Source of the DNA: Limnanthes douglasii subsp. nivea
Taxonomy: Eukaryota > Streptophyta > Magnoliopsida > Brassicales > Limnanthaceae
Assembly (NCBI GenBank): GCA_036936605.1
Contig: JAUPFV010000001.1
Location: forward strand, 120,846,771 to 120,910,770
Direction: 5' to 3'
DNA: 64,000 nt
The position numbers and the translations under genes are program-made. How positions within the stretch are numbered: the stretch's first letter is position 1; every line of letters starts with the position of its first letter. Of this stretch, positions 11,630-23,756 are shown piece after piece. The notes under the pieces are model-generated. The model was not told the origin of the DNA and ran no database searches. It saw only the letters and a program-made list of their open reading frames with translations.

Positions 11630-13100
11630 AATTGATCTTTTTTACTTTGTCCTTACATATTAAAATGCAAATTTTTCCACCTCTTGTTGATCATATAACA
11701 AGGCACACCATGGTTCTCTCAAACCATTCATATTATCGCATTTGCATACGACAAACCATACTCTACTTTAATAACACATTTTGCATTCTACTTTATCAAT
11801 ACCTATTTTTTTAGTCATTTCATAATGTTTTAACATAACATAAATGAATACCTTGGTGGCACCATCTCTCACCTATTTTCATATCCAAGTTTCGGATAAA
11901 AACTTAAAGAATAATTTACACTCCCATACCGACGCTTTGAATATATAGCAAAATGTCTAGTTTCCCCTAAAATAGTTTAAATTTTAATTCGATTATCTTG
12001 ATAAATGATTATAATGATTAGTGTGTGCCTTTAGCACTAATATTAATCAGTCAAAATAATTTTGATTACATTACGTCAAGTACTTAGATATTAGTTATTA
12101 TGTTTTATAGTGCTTGACCATATTAATTTATGCATATATAAATTTTTGACAGTATGATTTGAGCTAAGATGTTTTATTATACTCCAATACTTTCATATAT
12201 GATATAAACATCTCATCATAGATTACCAACTGTATTCCAAGTAGCGAGAAACTCGTCAGATACCTTTTCTTTTCCGAAAAAGTTCTTTGTATTTGCTAGA
12301 ATATATATACTTATGTTCCATTTACTAAACATATGTCTCTAATCTGGAAATATATTCTCGATTTATGTTTATCAATGACAATTCTCTATATATTATCATT
12401 ACATTCGGTAATGCGCAACCATTTTCTTCAATGAGAAACCTATGAAAATCTAATGCCCAAGTACAGTTGGACAACTATTATGCACCCATAAAAAAATACA
12501 AAATATTATACTTATTGATGTAACTCCAATAATATCAAACAATGACATTTTATATCCAGTAGTCTTCTATCGACTATCCATAATTATAACCAGTACAAAT
12601 TTTCCTTAACAATTTGATATATGTCGAGTGTGCAACAAATAAATTTGTGATAAATTGAGACCCCTCAAAACTCATCAAATATCATTCGATGTAGTCATTT
12701 TTTAAAACAATTCTCAATATTAGCGCGTGTCATTGACTGCACATCTCCAACATATGATATTTATTTCTTATATTATAAATATTGCATATGTTGAATACAT
12801 TATGAAATTTTATATTTTTCAACTTGATTAATTCTTTCTCAAAGGTGAGAATCAGTCAAAGATAATTTCTTAAATATTTCTCCAGAAAATATTTCAAACA
12901 AGGTCACATGTGCGTGATTATGCTTTCCACATAAAACTTCAAATATCATAATCCACGTCCACTTGGATGAGCCCTAAGTTTAATAAGATAATTGTATTTT
13001 TTATCTCATGTATCTTATCATAACATTGTATTTACGAGGTCATTATCTATATTTTGTGAACATTGTGCAAGTAAAAAACAATGTTGGATATGATCAATAT
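11630..13100 (-). pseudogene. MULE/FAR1-type transposase relic
   Basis: The minus strand read in pieces gives FAR1/MULE landmarks in order. A zinc-binding-like start contains CGKHNHAHVTLFE (near 12930). The MULE catalytic region starts LFDIIGVTSINKYNILYFFM (near 12530). Next are NVMIIYRELSLINI (the region of an acidic catalytic residue) and a YKELFRKRKG segment (near 12270). The SWIM-like VECK...C region follows near 11730. Stops and shifts are frequent. It would have been a DDE transposase of the Mutator superfamily. Terminal inverted repeats for this copy were not found. Confidence 0.6.
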
Positions 13101-14092
13101 TTTTCTTCATCGATTTTTAGCTAACAAGTATCCCAATTTTGTAGTTGTGCATTCTACTCATTATTCAACCTCCACTTTAGTATTGTACGCGTAAAGTCGT
13201 GAATGCCTATCGATGATTTTCTAAAATTGCAATTGTTTTTAGTTATTTTGAAAAATTGACAATCAAAATAATTAAGAAACAACAATACTCTAAAATATCT
13301 CAAAACGTTGACTAAAAAAACCAAATAAATTCAACAAAACAACATTTTTGACCATGTGAAATAAACAAATCTAAAATAAACCTAATTTCGACCCACTAAG
13401 TCAAAAAGAGATGTTGTTTCACAATAATAAGAATGTTGACCCGCATGGTCGAGATCCACAAATGTTATACTGGTTTGAAGTCTGCAATTTTTTATATAAA
13501 ATTTATAGCCAAATAAGTGTTAAAACAATGCTAAATATGTAGTCAATATTTTAATTGTAGTTTTTCGGTTTTGTTTAGATTTGAAATATAATTTTTAATA
13601 TCCATGAATGCAATTTACGAGAAAATAAGTTTTGAATTTGTTTTAGTTTTTTTTGTAAAAAAACTGATAAAAATATTAATTTAGATTAAAATAGGTGTGA
13701 TTAGATTTTTTGCAAAACAAAAGATGATTTAATAAAATAAATTACAATAAGTTATTTATAAGGGTAAAATAGGTCCAATCTAATTACACGACCCACTAAA
13801 AAATCAAATCTGTTAGGTTGCAATTTGGATACGAAACAAAAAAGAAACAAGTGATATACATATTAATAACACGATCACATGTGCGAGTATGTATTTAATG
13901 AAAATCATTTATAATATCTTGGTTATTATTTTCCTTATCTCATAAAATATCTTCTTATATGTATGAGACATTTTTATGTAATAATAATTGAATGAAATAT
14001 ACATATATTATTGTCTTAACTTGAATTATCTTATCACTGTATTATCTAATTTTTCTATTTACACATTTGTATCCATTTATGCCATACTAAAT
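13100..14092. other. AT-rich stretch, likely including the T2 5' LTR
   Basis: No coding features were recognised. The LTR of T2 must end just before the primer-binding site at 14093 (sequence ...GCCATACTAAA), but I could not fix its left end or pair it with a 3' copy. Confidence 0.35.
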
Positions 14093-14110
14093 TGGGGCCG
14101 TCTGTGGGAA
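14093..14110 (+). promoter_or_regulatory. T2 primer-binding site
   Basis: The sequence TGGGGCCGTCTGTGGGAA has the TGG start of a tRNA-complementary primer site. It closely resembles TGGCACCGTCTGTGGAAA at the T4 element (62569). It precedes gag by about 65 bases. I did not assign the tRNA. Confidence 0.65.
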
Positions 14111-14174
14111 TGGAATTGATATCTTAAGAAATATTTTTTCTAAAATTTCATAAAATAACAATAGCTAGAAGTGA

Positions 14175-15330
14175 TTGATGGTGAATTCAAATTCAGATGT
14201 TGATCTGATCGTTAATGAAGATACGAGTTGTATGTTTCAGGAAATCCTTCACCAACTTTCACATCTCCAAATATGGAATTCCAACAGCTGGGGCATTACC
14301 TGTATTAATATAACAATAAAAATATTAAAAGTTTCCAGGAAATGTTTTCCACTCAGGCTTAGCAAGAGATATCGATGATTCAACATCTTGAGGAAACTAA
14401 GTGGAGGAAGATGATGATGTTACAAGCTTCATGATAAGAAAGATCCAAAATAAAACCAGCATGCATGAGATTCTCTCTTCATCAATTAGATCTAAAACTA
14501 GCAAGGATGAATCAGATTGAGGATCTTTCGGCTATAGTGGAAGATGTTGATGCAATAACATAAGCAAACGAATGCATAAAACCTATGTTTTCATACTCGC
14601 TGGTGATTGAAGAGAGAAGCAAGTCCAAGAGTATAGGCCATCCAGCTATGGGCTTAGTGAAAGGTGTGCCAGACTACCAATAAACATTCAGCTTCAGTCG
14701 AATGACCAACAAACTCAACCAGGAATTTAATAGAATCTCCAATAGACTCTTTCGATATACAATAATATCTTCCGGTGTTTTAGCATCATGTAGCGCTCCA
14801 TCCGAATATCCAATTGATCTTCCGGTGTTTTAGCCAAATCTCTAACAATGATCGACACCAACAATATCCATCCAATGGACCATTCACCAAGCTCTTTTAG
14901 AAATAGTGAGTTATCTATGAATACACTGAAGATATACTCACGTACCAAAGGCCATAGAAGTTAAAAACTCCTAATGAACAGAGAGATGGACATGTATTAT
15001 GTACGTTTCATAATTATATTAGTCATTATACCAGATATTATTGGGCATTTCAAGATCAAATTCATATTATGATTGATGAAGGTAAACTCTCAGAATTCGA
15101 TAAGAAGAGGAACAAACATAAACCAATATATACATCCACTGAACGAGATCATCCACAAAAGTATGAGAGGTAATATCCAACAACACAAGAAGATTTAAGA
15201 GCCTTGGAGAACAAACAATATATGAACAATAAGAATATGCATCTGCTGAACGAGATCATCGATACAAGAATGAGAGGTAATATCCAACAACACCAGAAGA
15301 ACTAAGAGCCTTGGAGATAAACAATATATG
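14175..15330 (+). pseudogene. T2 gag relic
   Basis: A 67-codon open start (ATG near 14178) is followed by broken frames. Around 15040-15110 the translation gives GHFKIKF and then LIDEGKLSEFDKK in a neighbouring frame. This is the end of a Tat-type zinc knuckle and the LI-EGKL tail that follows it, as also seen in T3 (DVQALIENGKLL). The 3' portion contains a 107-base tandem duplication. The reading is badly damaged. Confidence 0.5.
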
Positions 15331-15340
15331 AACTAGAAAA
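15141..15340 (+). repeat. 107-bp tandem duplication in T2 gag
   Basis: GAACGAGATCAT starts at 15141 and again at 15248, each time followed by AATGAGAGGTAATATCCAAC-like sequence, AGAGCCTTGGAGA and AAACAATATATGAAC. The two copies differ at several positions, so the duplication is not recent. Confidence 0.75.
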
Positions 15341-16499
15341 ATATCATTATCTTGACATAGATCCTAACAGACAACCTGTTAGACTCAATGTAAAAAATTG
15401 GTAAAAGAAAAATAATTTGATTCCTTAAGAACCCAAAATAGAAATCGGGTAAGGTTATGAACTTATAATATATAACATAATGATCGAGCCAACGAAACAT
15501 GTCTAAAAGTAAACCATTATCCAATTTAAGCTTTATTTGGCATAAAGATTTGATTTCATATTGTTCTTGACTTTTTTTATTAATTTTTGAAGAGTGAAAT
15601 CTCTCTGACTCATCAAAATTTCTAGACTAATTTATCATCTTTGGGTGGAAGATATGTCGATTTCTCTTATATTTTTAGTGGGTTCTTATCCATAGTATGA
15701 GTATCCTTGTTAATATTTCACGGGCATTGTTCATTTTTGTCTTCTACAATGGAATTTGATAAGTTAGATTTCGAGTAACTCTTTGGAAGTAGTATAAAAA
15801 ATGCTTTGTATCGTTTTTATTTGACCCCGACTTGTTATATACCAAACTGGATGATTGACTCATCCCATACTACAAAGAATCGTAGAAATAATTTTGATAA
15901 CACTTTTAGATAGACCAACATATTTCTTCGGAGAACTGGTAAATACTTCTACTACGAGGAATGGTTACTCAAAATATCGTGCTAAAAACATAAAGGTTTA
16001 AGTCCTCTTTAAGGAATAACATTAAGAATATTATGCATATTTTGTTATGCCTCATAACTATTCCTTAGCTAGACTTAGGTAGAATAGTAGAATTCTACGT
16101 CCCTCAGGACCAAGAAAATTACTACAAGAATATTGACCTATTTTTCCTCGTTTAGCCCTTTCGGCATTATCTTAGTCCATGACTGACACTTCATAGAATA
16201 ACCCCGTTCATTTTGCTTGTAATAATCCAATAAGTTCTCAATGTAGAAAAATATTAAACTTTCTTTCTTCTGAAACCAAGACTCAAAAAATAATATAAAA
16301 AAGAACTATCTACACGATTATTTCTATAATTTTATTTAATTTCTTATGTATTTGTAACCAAATATATATAAATCCATTTTTCTAGATAATTTTGGTATTC
16401 TAATTACTTTCGTTAGAGATCCCCTCTTTATAATGACTAAAATTAAAAAACAAACATGGGCGATCCAAAATTCTAACACCAAAGCCATACCTCCCCACA

Positions 16500-19400
16500 C
16501 ATTTACCGTAATCGTTACCCAATGTTGGGGGTTCACTAACGATGATTTGAGCGGAGTAGTTGTACATACAATAACGTCGTTCTAATCATAGTATAATTGG
16601 TAAGAGTAGATTCGGACGAGCCATAATCGATACCGAAATATTTGCTAACAACATCTATAAGAATACATATAATAAGACGAGGGTTTATCCAGTCCTGATC
16701 CGCTCTCAATGAATCTTAACTAGCTTTATTGGTATTGATTCCAATGTAGTGGAAGATGGTTTGATGCTTGTTTATGATAGTAGAAACACATATTTCTTAC
16801 AACGTGATTTAGAACTGATCATTGTTGGACTAAATGCATGATGTATCTATAATTTATCAGTTCTTTTCTTGCCCGACTAATAGCGAAGAATATTATGCAG
16901 CTTCTCCTCTCTCAATAAATATAAATTAATGAGAGATTTGATTGTCATTGATGGTATGGTGATCCAAAAAAGCCCCATACTTTGTAAAACAAAGAGAGAA
17001 AGTCAAATGCATCATCATGGAAGGAAATAAAATGTTATGGATTGGCCATAACTTACCAATAAAAATAAGATACAAAGTACTTGACTTTTTAAAGTGTAAT
17101 TTAGAGATGTTCACTTGGAAATATAAGGATGTTACTAGGGTTCCAGTCGATGATATATGCCACAAACTATCCATCAATAAAAATTTCTTATATAATCAAA
17201 CAAAAGAGACGCATAGTGTTATAGAGGTGGACAAACATACTATTATAGGCCACATTCGGGACTCCCACTACCCAATATGGACATATAACCTAGTACTAGT
17301 AAAAAATAGAACAAATGACGAATGTGCGTCGACTTCACGGACGTCAACAAAGCTTATCCGGAGGATCTTTTTCTCTAACAAGAACTCGTAGATGCAACTT
17401 CCAAGAATAATATGTTATAATTTATGGATTTCTATTATAAAATAAAATCATATATAGATGCACGTAGGTGATGAAGATAACAAAACTATTATCATGGAAA
17501 TAGGACTACATTGCTACAAGGTGATGCCTTACAGGCTGAAGAATGTGACATCTACGTATCAATGCTTCCTTAACAGGGTATTCGCCACACATATTGGCCA
17601 AAACATGTAAGAATATATTTACGACGTGCTCGTCACCAATGTGAAAGAAGAGGATTTTCTGTGTGACTTGAGTGAAACCTTCGACAAACTCATGCAGCTC
17701 AATCTCAAACTCACCCCAGAAAAGTGTAATTTTTGCATTTGGTCCGGTAAGTTTATTGGGTTTATGGTCAGAAAGAAGGACATTGAAGCTAATATATATC
17801 CACTCTCTAACTTATCAGACATGCACCTCATACGCAACACAATAAAGTAAAATACTAGTATGAAGCATGGCGGTGTTAAACCAATTCATCTCTTGATCAT
17901 GAGACAAATGCCAACCATTTTTCGAAGTCTTACGAGGAGCATGTAAGTTCCAGTGGAATCTGGTTTATGTGAAAAAGCATTTGACAACATCAAGAATTTA
18001 TTTTCCTCACTAGAAGGTTTAACCAAGCCGAAGTTAGATAAATCATTGCATCTCTTCTTGACAATCTCGGACTACGCTATAACTATCATGTTGATCTGAT
18101 AGAAAGGAAATACGTCTACAAAAATATACTATGTAAGTAAATCCTTACTCGATTTATAAATTTGATATTTTGCAGCTAGATAAATTAAATTAGAATTAGT
18201 TGTCATCGTTTGTAAATGAGACCATACTTCCAAGCTCACACAATAATCGTCCGGATATATTTCCCTTTGAGGGATATATTGCACAAGCCAGATGTATATC
18301 AAAGATTAACTAGGTGGTCTGTGGCTAGGAGACTATGACATTCAATTTAAACCACGAATGATAATCAAAGCCCAAGCCATGGTGGACTTCCTAACATAAT
18401 TCCAGGCCAAAAAAACATATACATACCAATGAGCAGGCTGAATCAACATGGAAAATATGAACGGACTATGGAAGAAATAACCAAGGATTAAGAGCATGAA
18501 TCTAGTTTACATCCCCCACATGAGACATCATAACGCACTCTATCAAGTTTGGCCTACCAGATTCTAATAACGAGGCTTCGATTGTAGGTCTTCAACTGGT
18601 CACCATCTATGAAGCAAGTCCCTAAAAATATTTTATCAACAATTCCATCTTCATAAATTATGGTGATAAAGAGGAATGAACTTAAATAAGAGGATTCGAA
18701 AATCCTTATCATCAAATACGTGAAAAAATGATTACTTCCTAGAAAAATCAAAATAAAATCAGCATGTTTGTGTGGATATCACACACACATTACCAGTAAG
18801 GCCTCACCAAATTGTTGTTTTGCTGCCTTGATCTTGATGAAGCAATATTCATGGTGGTTGAGCTCCATGATAGAGAAAAAATGTCCCATTATATAAACAA
18901 GGTATTTCATAACGGAATCGTGCAACAAGGTTTCTATTGGCCTACTATTATGGAGGATTCCAAGAACCAAGTCAATCATTATAATACATGTCAGTGGTTT
19001 TCCAACTCAATCTAAGTCACAACCGTGCTTCTCAAAATAATATCTGAACCCATTCATTTAGATAGATCGAGCTTGAATTTTGTCGGACCTCTTCCAAAGG
19101 CTCGTGGGGGGGGGGGGAATCTTACTTGTAACAGTGGACTAATTATCTAAATGCATGGAAGCACAACCACTAGTGAACATCGCGGTAAAAGAATGTATAA
19201 ACTTCATGCGTTCCAACATATTTTGTGCATACAACATACCATTAGTCAGTACGGCCGACAATAAGACTCAATTCTGAAATGACAGGCTGACATGATTCTG
19301 AGACACAATAGGTACTTTGGTCTCATAGAACTACATCATGTTGGAGGGTGTCAAAGGAAATTATTCAGACTTTTTACAAAAATTAATTTGGTCCCATAAA

Positions 19401-19700
19401 ACTACACCATGTTAGGTCACATGATAAACATCTTCAACTTTAGCTTATGGCATGGAAACAACCAAACTTTATGTAATTGAAGAAAAAAGGGTTAAATGCC
19501 CCATCCTTCGGTCAAAGCATCATAAAACTCTAATGCGCAACATATATGACTCCAAGGTTTGTTTTGGAAGCTTTGAGTTAGGGTACAAGGTTCTAAAAAA
19601 ATTATTTCTCTAGAAAAATTCAACAAGTTGGCCCCTAACTGAGATACGCAAACAATTATGCAATATCATCCACCGTAAGCTTCCTCCTTTTGACTTGATC
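16500..19700 (+). pseudogene. T2 protease-RT-RNase H-integrase relic
   Basis: The protease region (16530-16840) reads GFTNDDLSGVVV and then, in shifted frames, a DTG-type stretch (IIDTGISANNI). RT starts in the 124-codon frame at 17017-17391 (FTWKYKDVTRVPVDDICHKL, then IRDSHYPIWTYNLVLVKN). It continues at 17626-17830 with LTPEKCNFCIWSGKFIGF. RNase H pieces lie at 18080-18700. The integrase zinc-finger region (GFYWPTIMEDSKNQVNHYNT) is at about 18930. Integrase core pieces follow (GPLPKARGG at 19090, next to a 12-G run), and KLAPN is at 19630. Stops and shifts abolish function. Confidence 0.65.
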
Positions 19701-19960
19701 TCATATATGTAAACTATTTATTATACATGAGGTGTACGTTTTAATACTTCGTCGCGTGTGAAGGTTTTAATGAGACATTTATCTTTAGTTAACATTTATT
19801 CTTGCCTTTACATGTATTTTATATAATTTTCTTGCATCATTACTATATGTTTTACAAGGAAACAAACCACGTGGATATAAAAAGGATAAGTCTAGATACG
19901 TAATAATAGTCTACAACACGTACAACTATTCGGCATGGATTCAACAACAAAAGAAATGAT

Positions 19961-20420
19961 ATGTAACATCCATCCCCCCTGAAGAGCTTCAGGCTTTAAT
20001 TCAACTACAAAAAAAAGGTTAGTCTGAACATACTTTTCATCTCGTTGAAGAGCTTTGACCTCAATTGAAAATAAAATCAAAATATAACAAGGATAAGCAT
20101 GAACATACTCTTCATCCCTTTGAAGATCTTTGATTTTTCATAGATATCAAAACAAAAAAAACGTAAGACTGTATATCATCTTTAGCACCTCAACGAGCTT
20201 CAACCACCTTTTTAATTCACAATAATAAAAATAGAAGTACTTCAGAGAGTCCATATACCCCTTAATCAAACAAATATATTAGGATATTTATACTAAAAAG
20301 ATTCATGCCCCCTTTGAAAATACAGAGGAAGTTTGGATATTTCTAGACATATTCTAAACAAAGATTACACATGCTCCTTATTTAGGTTTTGGTCTTTTGG
20401 AGATGATGATTTCAATTGAA
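19961..20420 (+). repeat. degenerate 65-76 bp tandem repeats in the T2 3' region
   Basis: Units begin near 19961, 20025, 20101 and 20171, with a more diverged one near 20370. The common core is (G)AACATACTCTTCATC...TTGAAGAGCTTTGA...CAATTGAAAATAA. They lie between integrase and the antisense gene, the same place as the 35-bp repeats of T3. Tandem repeats in the 3' region are typical of Tat/Ogre-type elements. Confidence 0.6.
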
Positions 20421-20625
20421 AATAACAGAGCACCGAAAAACACATTGTTTTTTATACAACAATAATATAAGAAAAAAACATAAACACAAGTCAACAAAAT
20501 CACAAGTGATAAACTTTACCATATCTAAACGACAACAAAAATACCCCAAATAATGGGGGTTTGGTTCACAAAGGTTTCCACAAAACAAGGAACTTTGTCC
20601 ATCAAATATTTCCTTAAAGGCTACA

Positions 20626-21132
20626 TGTTAACATGCACATGTTCTACGTAGCATCTCAGAGAAATAGCCGCCAGGAAGCGGCTAGGGTTTTGTGTTTATT
20701 AGAGAATCTTTTTTTTTTATAATGCAAACCCAAGTAAGGCTCTCAATATATAGAGAACTTAGAGGCCTATACAAGGAAACTTAATACACTGAATATTCTA
20801 ACACATTATAATATCAAAACATGCTAATCTCAGTAACACACTGAATATTCTAACACATTATAATATCAATATCGTGCTCAGGGGGAGAAAGTAAGTGAAT
20901 CACTCGACTGGTTGCTATATGAAAGTTACTTTGAGGATGTGCCGACAGAGTCGATAGATGGCGCCACCGAACACGCCTCTTCCAACATAAAGGAGACTGA
21001 CGAGGCAGTTCTTACCACCAATGATTCTCCCGAAGACAATGTCCAACAAGAAACAAATGAACACGACTTCATTGCCAGCCATCTTTGTTGAGGATGTTCA
21101 GAATTCCCAGAATCACACGTGCTCTGATACCA
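20626..21132 (-). repeat. tandem unit 1: truncated LTR plus chimeric leader
   Basis: This unit holds an LTR lacking the outermost U3 end (with a short internal duplication of ACTGAATATTCTAACACATT). Next is about 185 bases of internal coding sequence in the opposite orientation to the rest of the element. The unit ends in the gag start and primer site. The inverted piece corresponds to the main-copy region at about 23757-23935. The unit length of 507 bp nearly equals that of the next unit. Confidence 0.8.
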
Positions 21133-21641
21133 TGTTAACGTGCACATGTTCTACGTAGAATCTAAGAGAAATAGCCGCCAAGAAGCGGCTAGGGTTTTGT
21201 GCTTATTAGAGAATCTTTTTTTATTATTATAATGCAAACCCAAGTAAGGCTCTCAATATATAGAGAACTTAGAGGCCTATACAAGGAAACTTAATACGCT
21301 GAATATTCTAACACATTATAATATCAAAACATGCTAATATCAGTAACACATTGAATATTCTAACACATTATAATATCAATCTCGTGCTCATGGGGAGAAA
21401 GTAAGTGAATCACTCGACTGGTTGCTATATGAAAGTTACTTTGAGGATGTGCCGACATAGTCGATAGATAGCGCCACCGAACACGCCTCTTCCAACATAA
21501 AGGAGACTGACGAGGCAGTTCTTACCACCAATGATTCTCCCGAAGACAATGTCCAACAAGAAACAAATGACCACGACTTCATTGTCAGCCATCTTTGTTG
21601 ATGATGTTTAGAATTCCCAAATCACACGTGCTCTGATACCA
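21133..21641 (-). repeat. tandem unit 2: truncated LTR plus chimeric leader
   Basis: This is a 509-bp near-copy of unit 1 with the same two junctions and scattered substitutions. One is the ACAGAG to ACATAG change in the inverted coding piece. Identical junctions in both units mean the chimera formed once and was then duplicated. Confidence 0.8.
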
Positions 21642-21916
21642 TGTTAACATGCACATGTTCTACGTAGCATCTCAGAGAAATAGCCGCCAGGAAGCGGCTA
21701 GGGTTTTGTGTTTATTAGAGAATCTTTTTTTATTATAATGCAAACCCAAGTAAGGCTCTCAATATATAGAGAACTTAGAGGCCTATACAAGGAAACTTAA
21801 TACACTGAATATTCTAACACATTATAATATCAAAACATGCTAATCTCAGTAACACACTTCCCTCCATCACCTTCATAGTCACTCTCTTCGTTTCTTGTGC
21901 ACTGAATATTCTAACA
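21642..21916 (-). repeat. copia 3' LTR
   Basis: Plus-strand ends are TGTTAACATG and TTCTAACA, giving TGTTA/TAACA inverted ends. It is almost identical to 26332-26609. The polypurine tract TTGAGGGGGAG (minus strand, 21917-21927) abuts it. Confidence 0.85.
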
Positions 21917-23741
21917 CTCCCCCTCAAGTTGTGTAGTGGGATCACCAATACCCAACTTGGATAAAATTGATTCGAATGTTCTTGCAGCAACCGCTTTTGT
22001 CAGGATGTCTGCCAGTTGGTCTTCGGATCTAACAAATGGAAGTTTGACTGTCCCATCTTTAATATTTTCTTTTATGAAGTGCCTATCTATTTCAACGTGC
22101 TTTGTTCTAATCGTGTTGTACCGGGTTCTCTGAAATTTTAATCGCATCTTTATTATCGCACATTAATTGAGTTGGACACTTCAGAGGGGATCCGATTTCT
22201 TTCATTATCTTCTTTAACCAAAGTATCTCGGTAATCCCCATAACGATTCCTCTAAATTCTGATTCAGCACTTGACAATGATACTACTTTATGTTTCTTAC
22301 TCCTCCAAGTCACCAAGTTACCTCCAAGAAAAGTAAAGTAGCCAGTAGTTGATCGCTTGTCGTTAGGATACCCTCCCCAATCAGCATATGTGAATACTTC
22401 AACATCAAGGTGTCCATTTTTCTTAAAAATTACGCCTCTTCCTGCTGTGCCTTTGAGATATCAAATAATCCTCATTACTGCCTCCATATGGTGTTCCTGA
22501 GGATGATGCATGAACTGGCTAACTACTCCCACCGCGTATGCAATTTCGGGTCGAGTGTGAGCCAGGTAAATCAATTTCCCCACCAACCTTTGGTACCTTT
22601 CTTTACTCGCTGGTCTGGCCCCTTCAATTATCTTTAGTTTGTGATTCACAACCATAGGAGTGTCATTTGGTTTGCAATCCACCGTGCCAACTTCAGCTAA
22701 TAAATCCAATATATATTTCCGTTGGGAGATATAAATCCCTCCTCTTGACCTAAGAACCTCGATTCCTAGGAAATACTTCAATCCTCCAAGGTCTTTCATT
22801 TCGAACTCCTTGAAGAGGTTTTTCCTAAGAGAGCTAATTTCTTCTTCGTCATTCCCCGTTATAATCATATTGTCGACATATATTATAAGACAAGTGACTA
22901 ATTCTCCTCTTTTTTTGTAAAACAAGGTATGATCCCCATTACTCTGTTTGTAGCTACACTGCTTCACTGCCATTTTAAACCTCCCAAACCAAGCACGAGG
23001 AGACTGTTTGAGCCCATATAATGCCTTTTTCAGTTTACATACCTCATTTTCTTGAAAACCATCAGAAAACCCTGGTGGGGGTTCCATATATACCTCTTCT
23101 TCCAAGTCTCCATGTAAGAAAGCATTCTTTACATCAAATTGATGAAGAGGCCAATCTTTATTCGCGGCTATTAAAAGTAAAACTCTGATAGTGTCAATCT
23201 TTGCAACCGGAGAGAACGTTTCAGAGTAGTCTATACCATATGTTGTGTATATCCTTTGGAAACCAATCTTGCCTTGTGTCGCTCAATGGTGCCATCAGAT
23301 TTATATTTTATATTAAACACCCATCTACACCCGACTGCTTTTCTTCCCTTGTGGTAACACACAATTCTCCCATGTACCATTCCTTTTTAGAGCTTCCATT
23401 TTGGTATTCATTACCGCATGCCATTCAGTCATCTTTTTAGCTTCTTGAGCTATTTTAGAGATTTGTTCAGAGAGAATAGTAGCTGAAAACGCCTTTGCAA
23501 TCTTCGTCATTCCTTTCCTGTCTGTTTTTACCGGATATGTAGAAGCACGAGAAACGTGTTCCGATGAATACCGGTCAGGAGGAACCCCTCTATTTTTTCT
23601 TGGGGGAAGAACCAGAGTTTGAGTTTCAACAAATGAACTTCCTGAAATGTCATGATCAGTAGCATTTTGTGAGTTATGACATTGTAAATTGTTTACCTCT
23701 TGATGGACATTTTCTTCGGCTGAAACACTGGTAGTATCCAT
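21911..23741 (-). pseudogene. copia reverse transcriptase-RNase H
   Basis: An N-terminal connector (138 codons, 23325-23741) leads into the RT body at 22461-23105. Copia landmarks there are VCKLKKALYGLKQSPRAWF, the catalytic region IIYVDNMIITGN, and KYFLGIEV. The catalytic pair that should be Asp-Asp reads Asp-Asn (YVDN), so polymerase activity is probably lost. RNase H continues at 21911-22316 with KHKVVSLSSAESEF, MCDNKDAI, TKHVEIDRHFI and QLADILTKA. Frame breaks lie near 23105-23330, 22460 and 22130. It belongs with the gag and integrase frames as one former polyprotein. Confidence 0.85.
21917..21927 (-). promoter_or_regulatory. copia polypurine tract
   Basis: The minus strand reads TTGAGGGGGAG immediately before the TGTTAG start of the 3' LTR. 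It is the plus-strand primer of reverse transcription and fixes the element's orientation. Confidence 0.75.
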
Positions 23742-23756
23742 GGCATTTGTTTCTTG

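Noticed and set aside
13860..14092. A match between this stretch and 30980-31030 as the two T2 LTRs
   Set aside because: Only a short, gapped similarity (GCGNGTATGTAT...AATGAAAAT) is visible. AT-rich sequence makes this unreliable without an alignment.
19106..19117. A run of 12 G residues as a possible structural or regulatory motif
   Set aside because: It falls at the Gly-Gly codons of the T2 integrase (K-A-R-G-G) and is most simply a slippage expansion or a sequencing artefact in a dead element.
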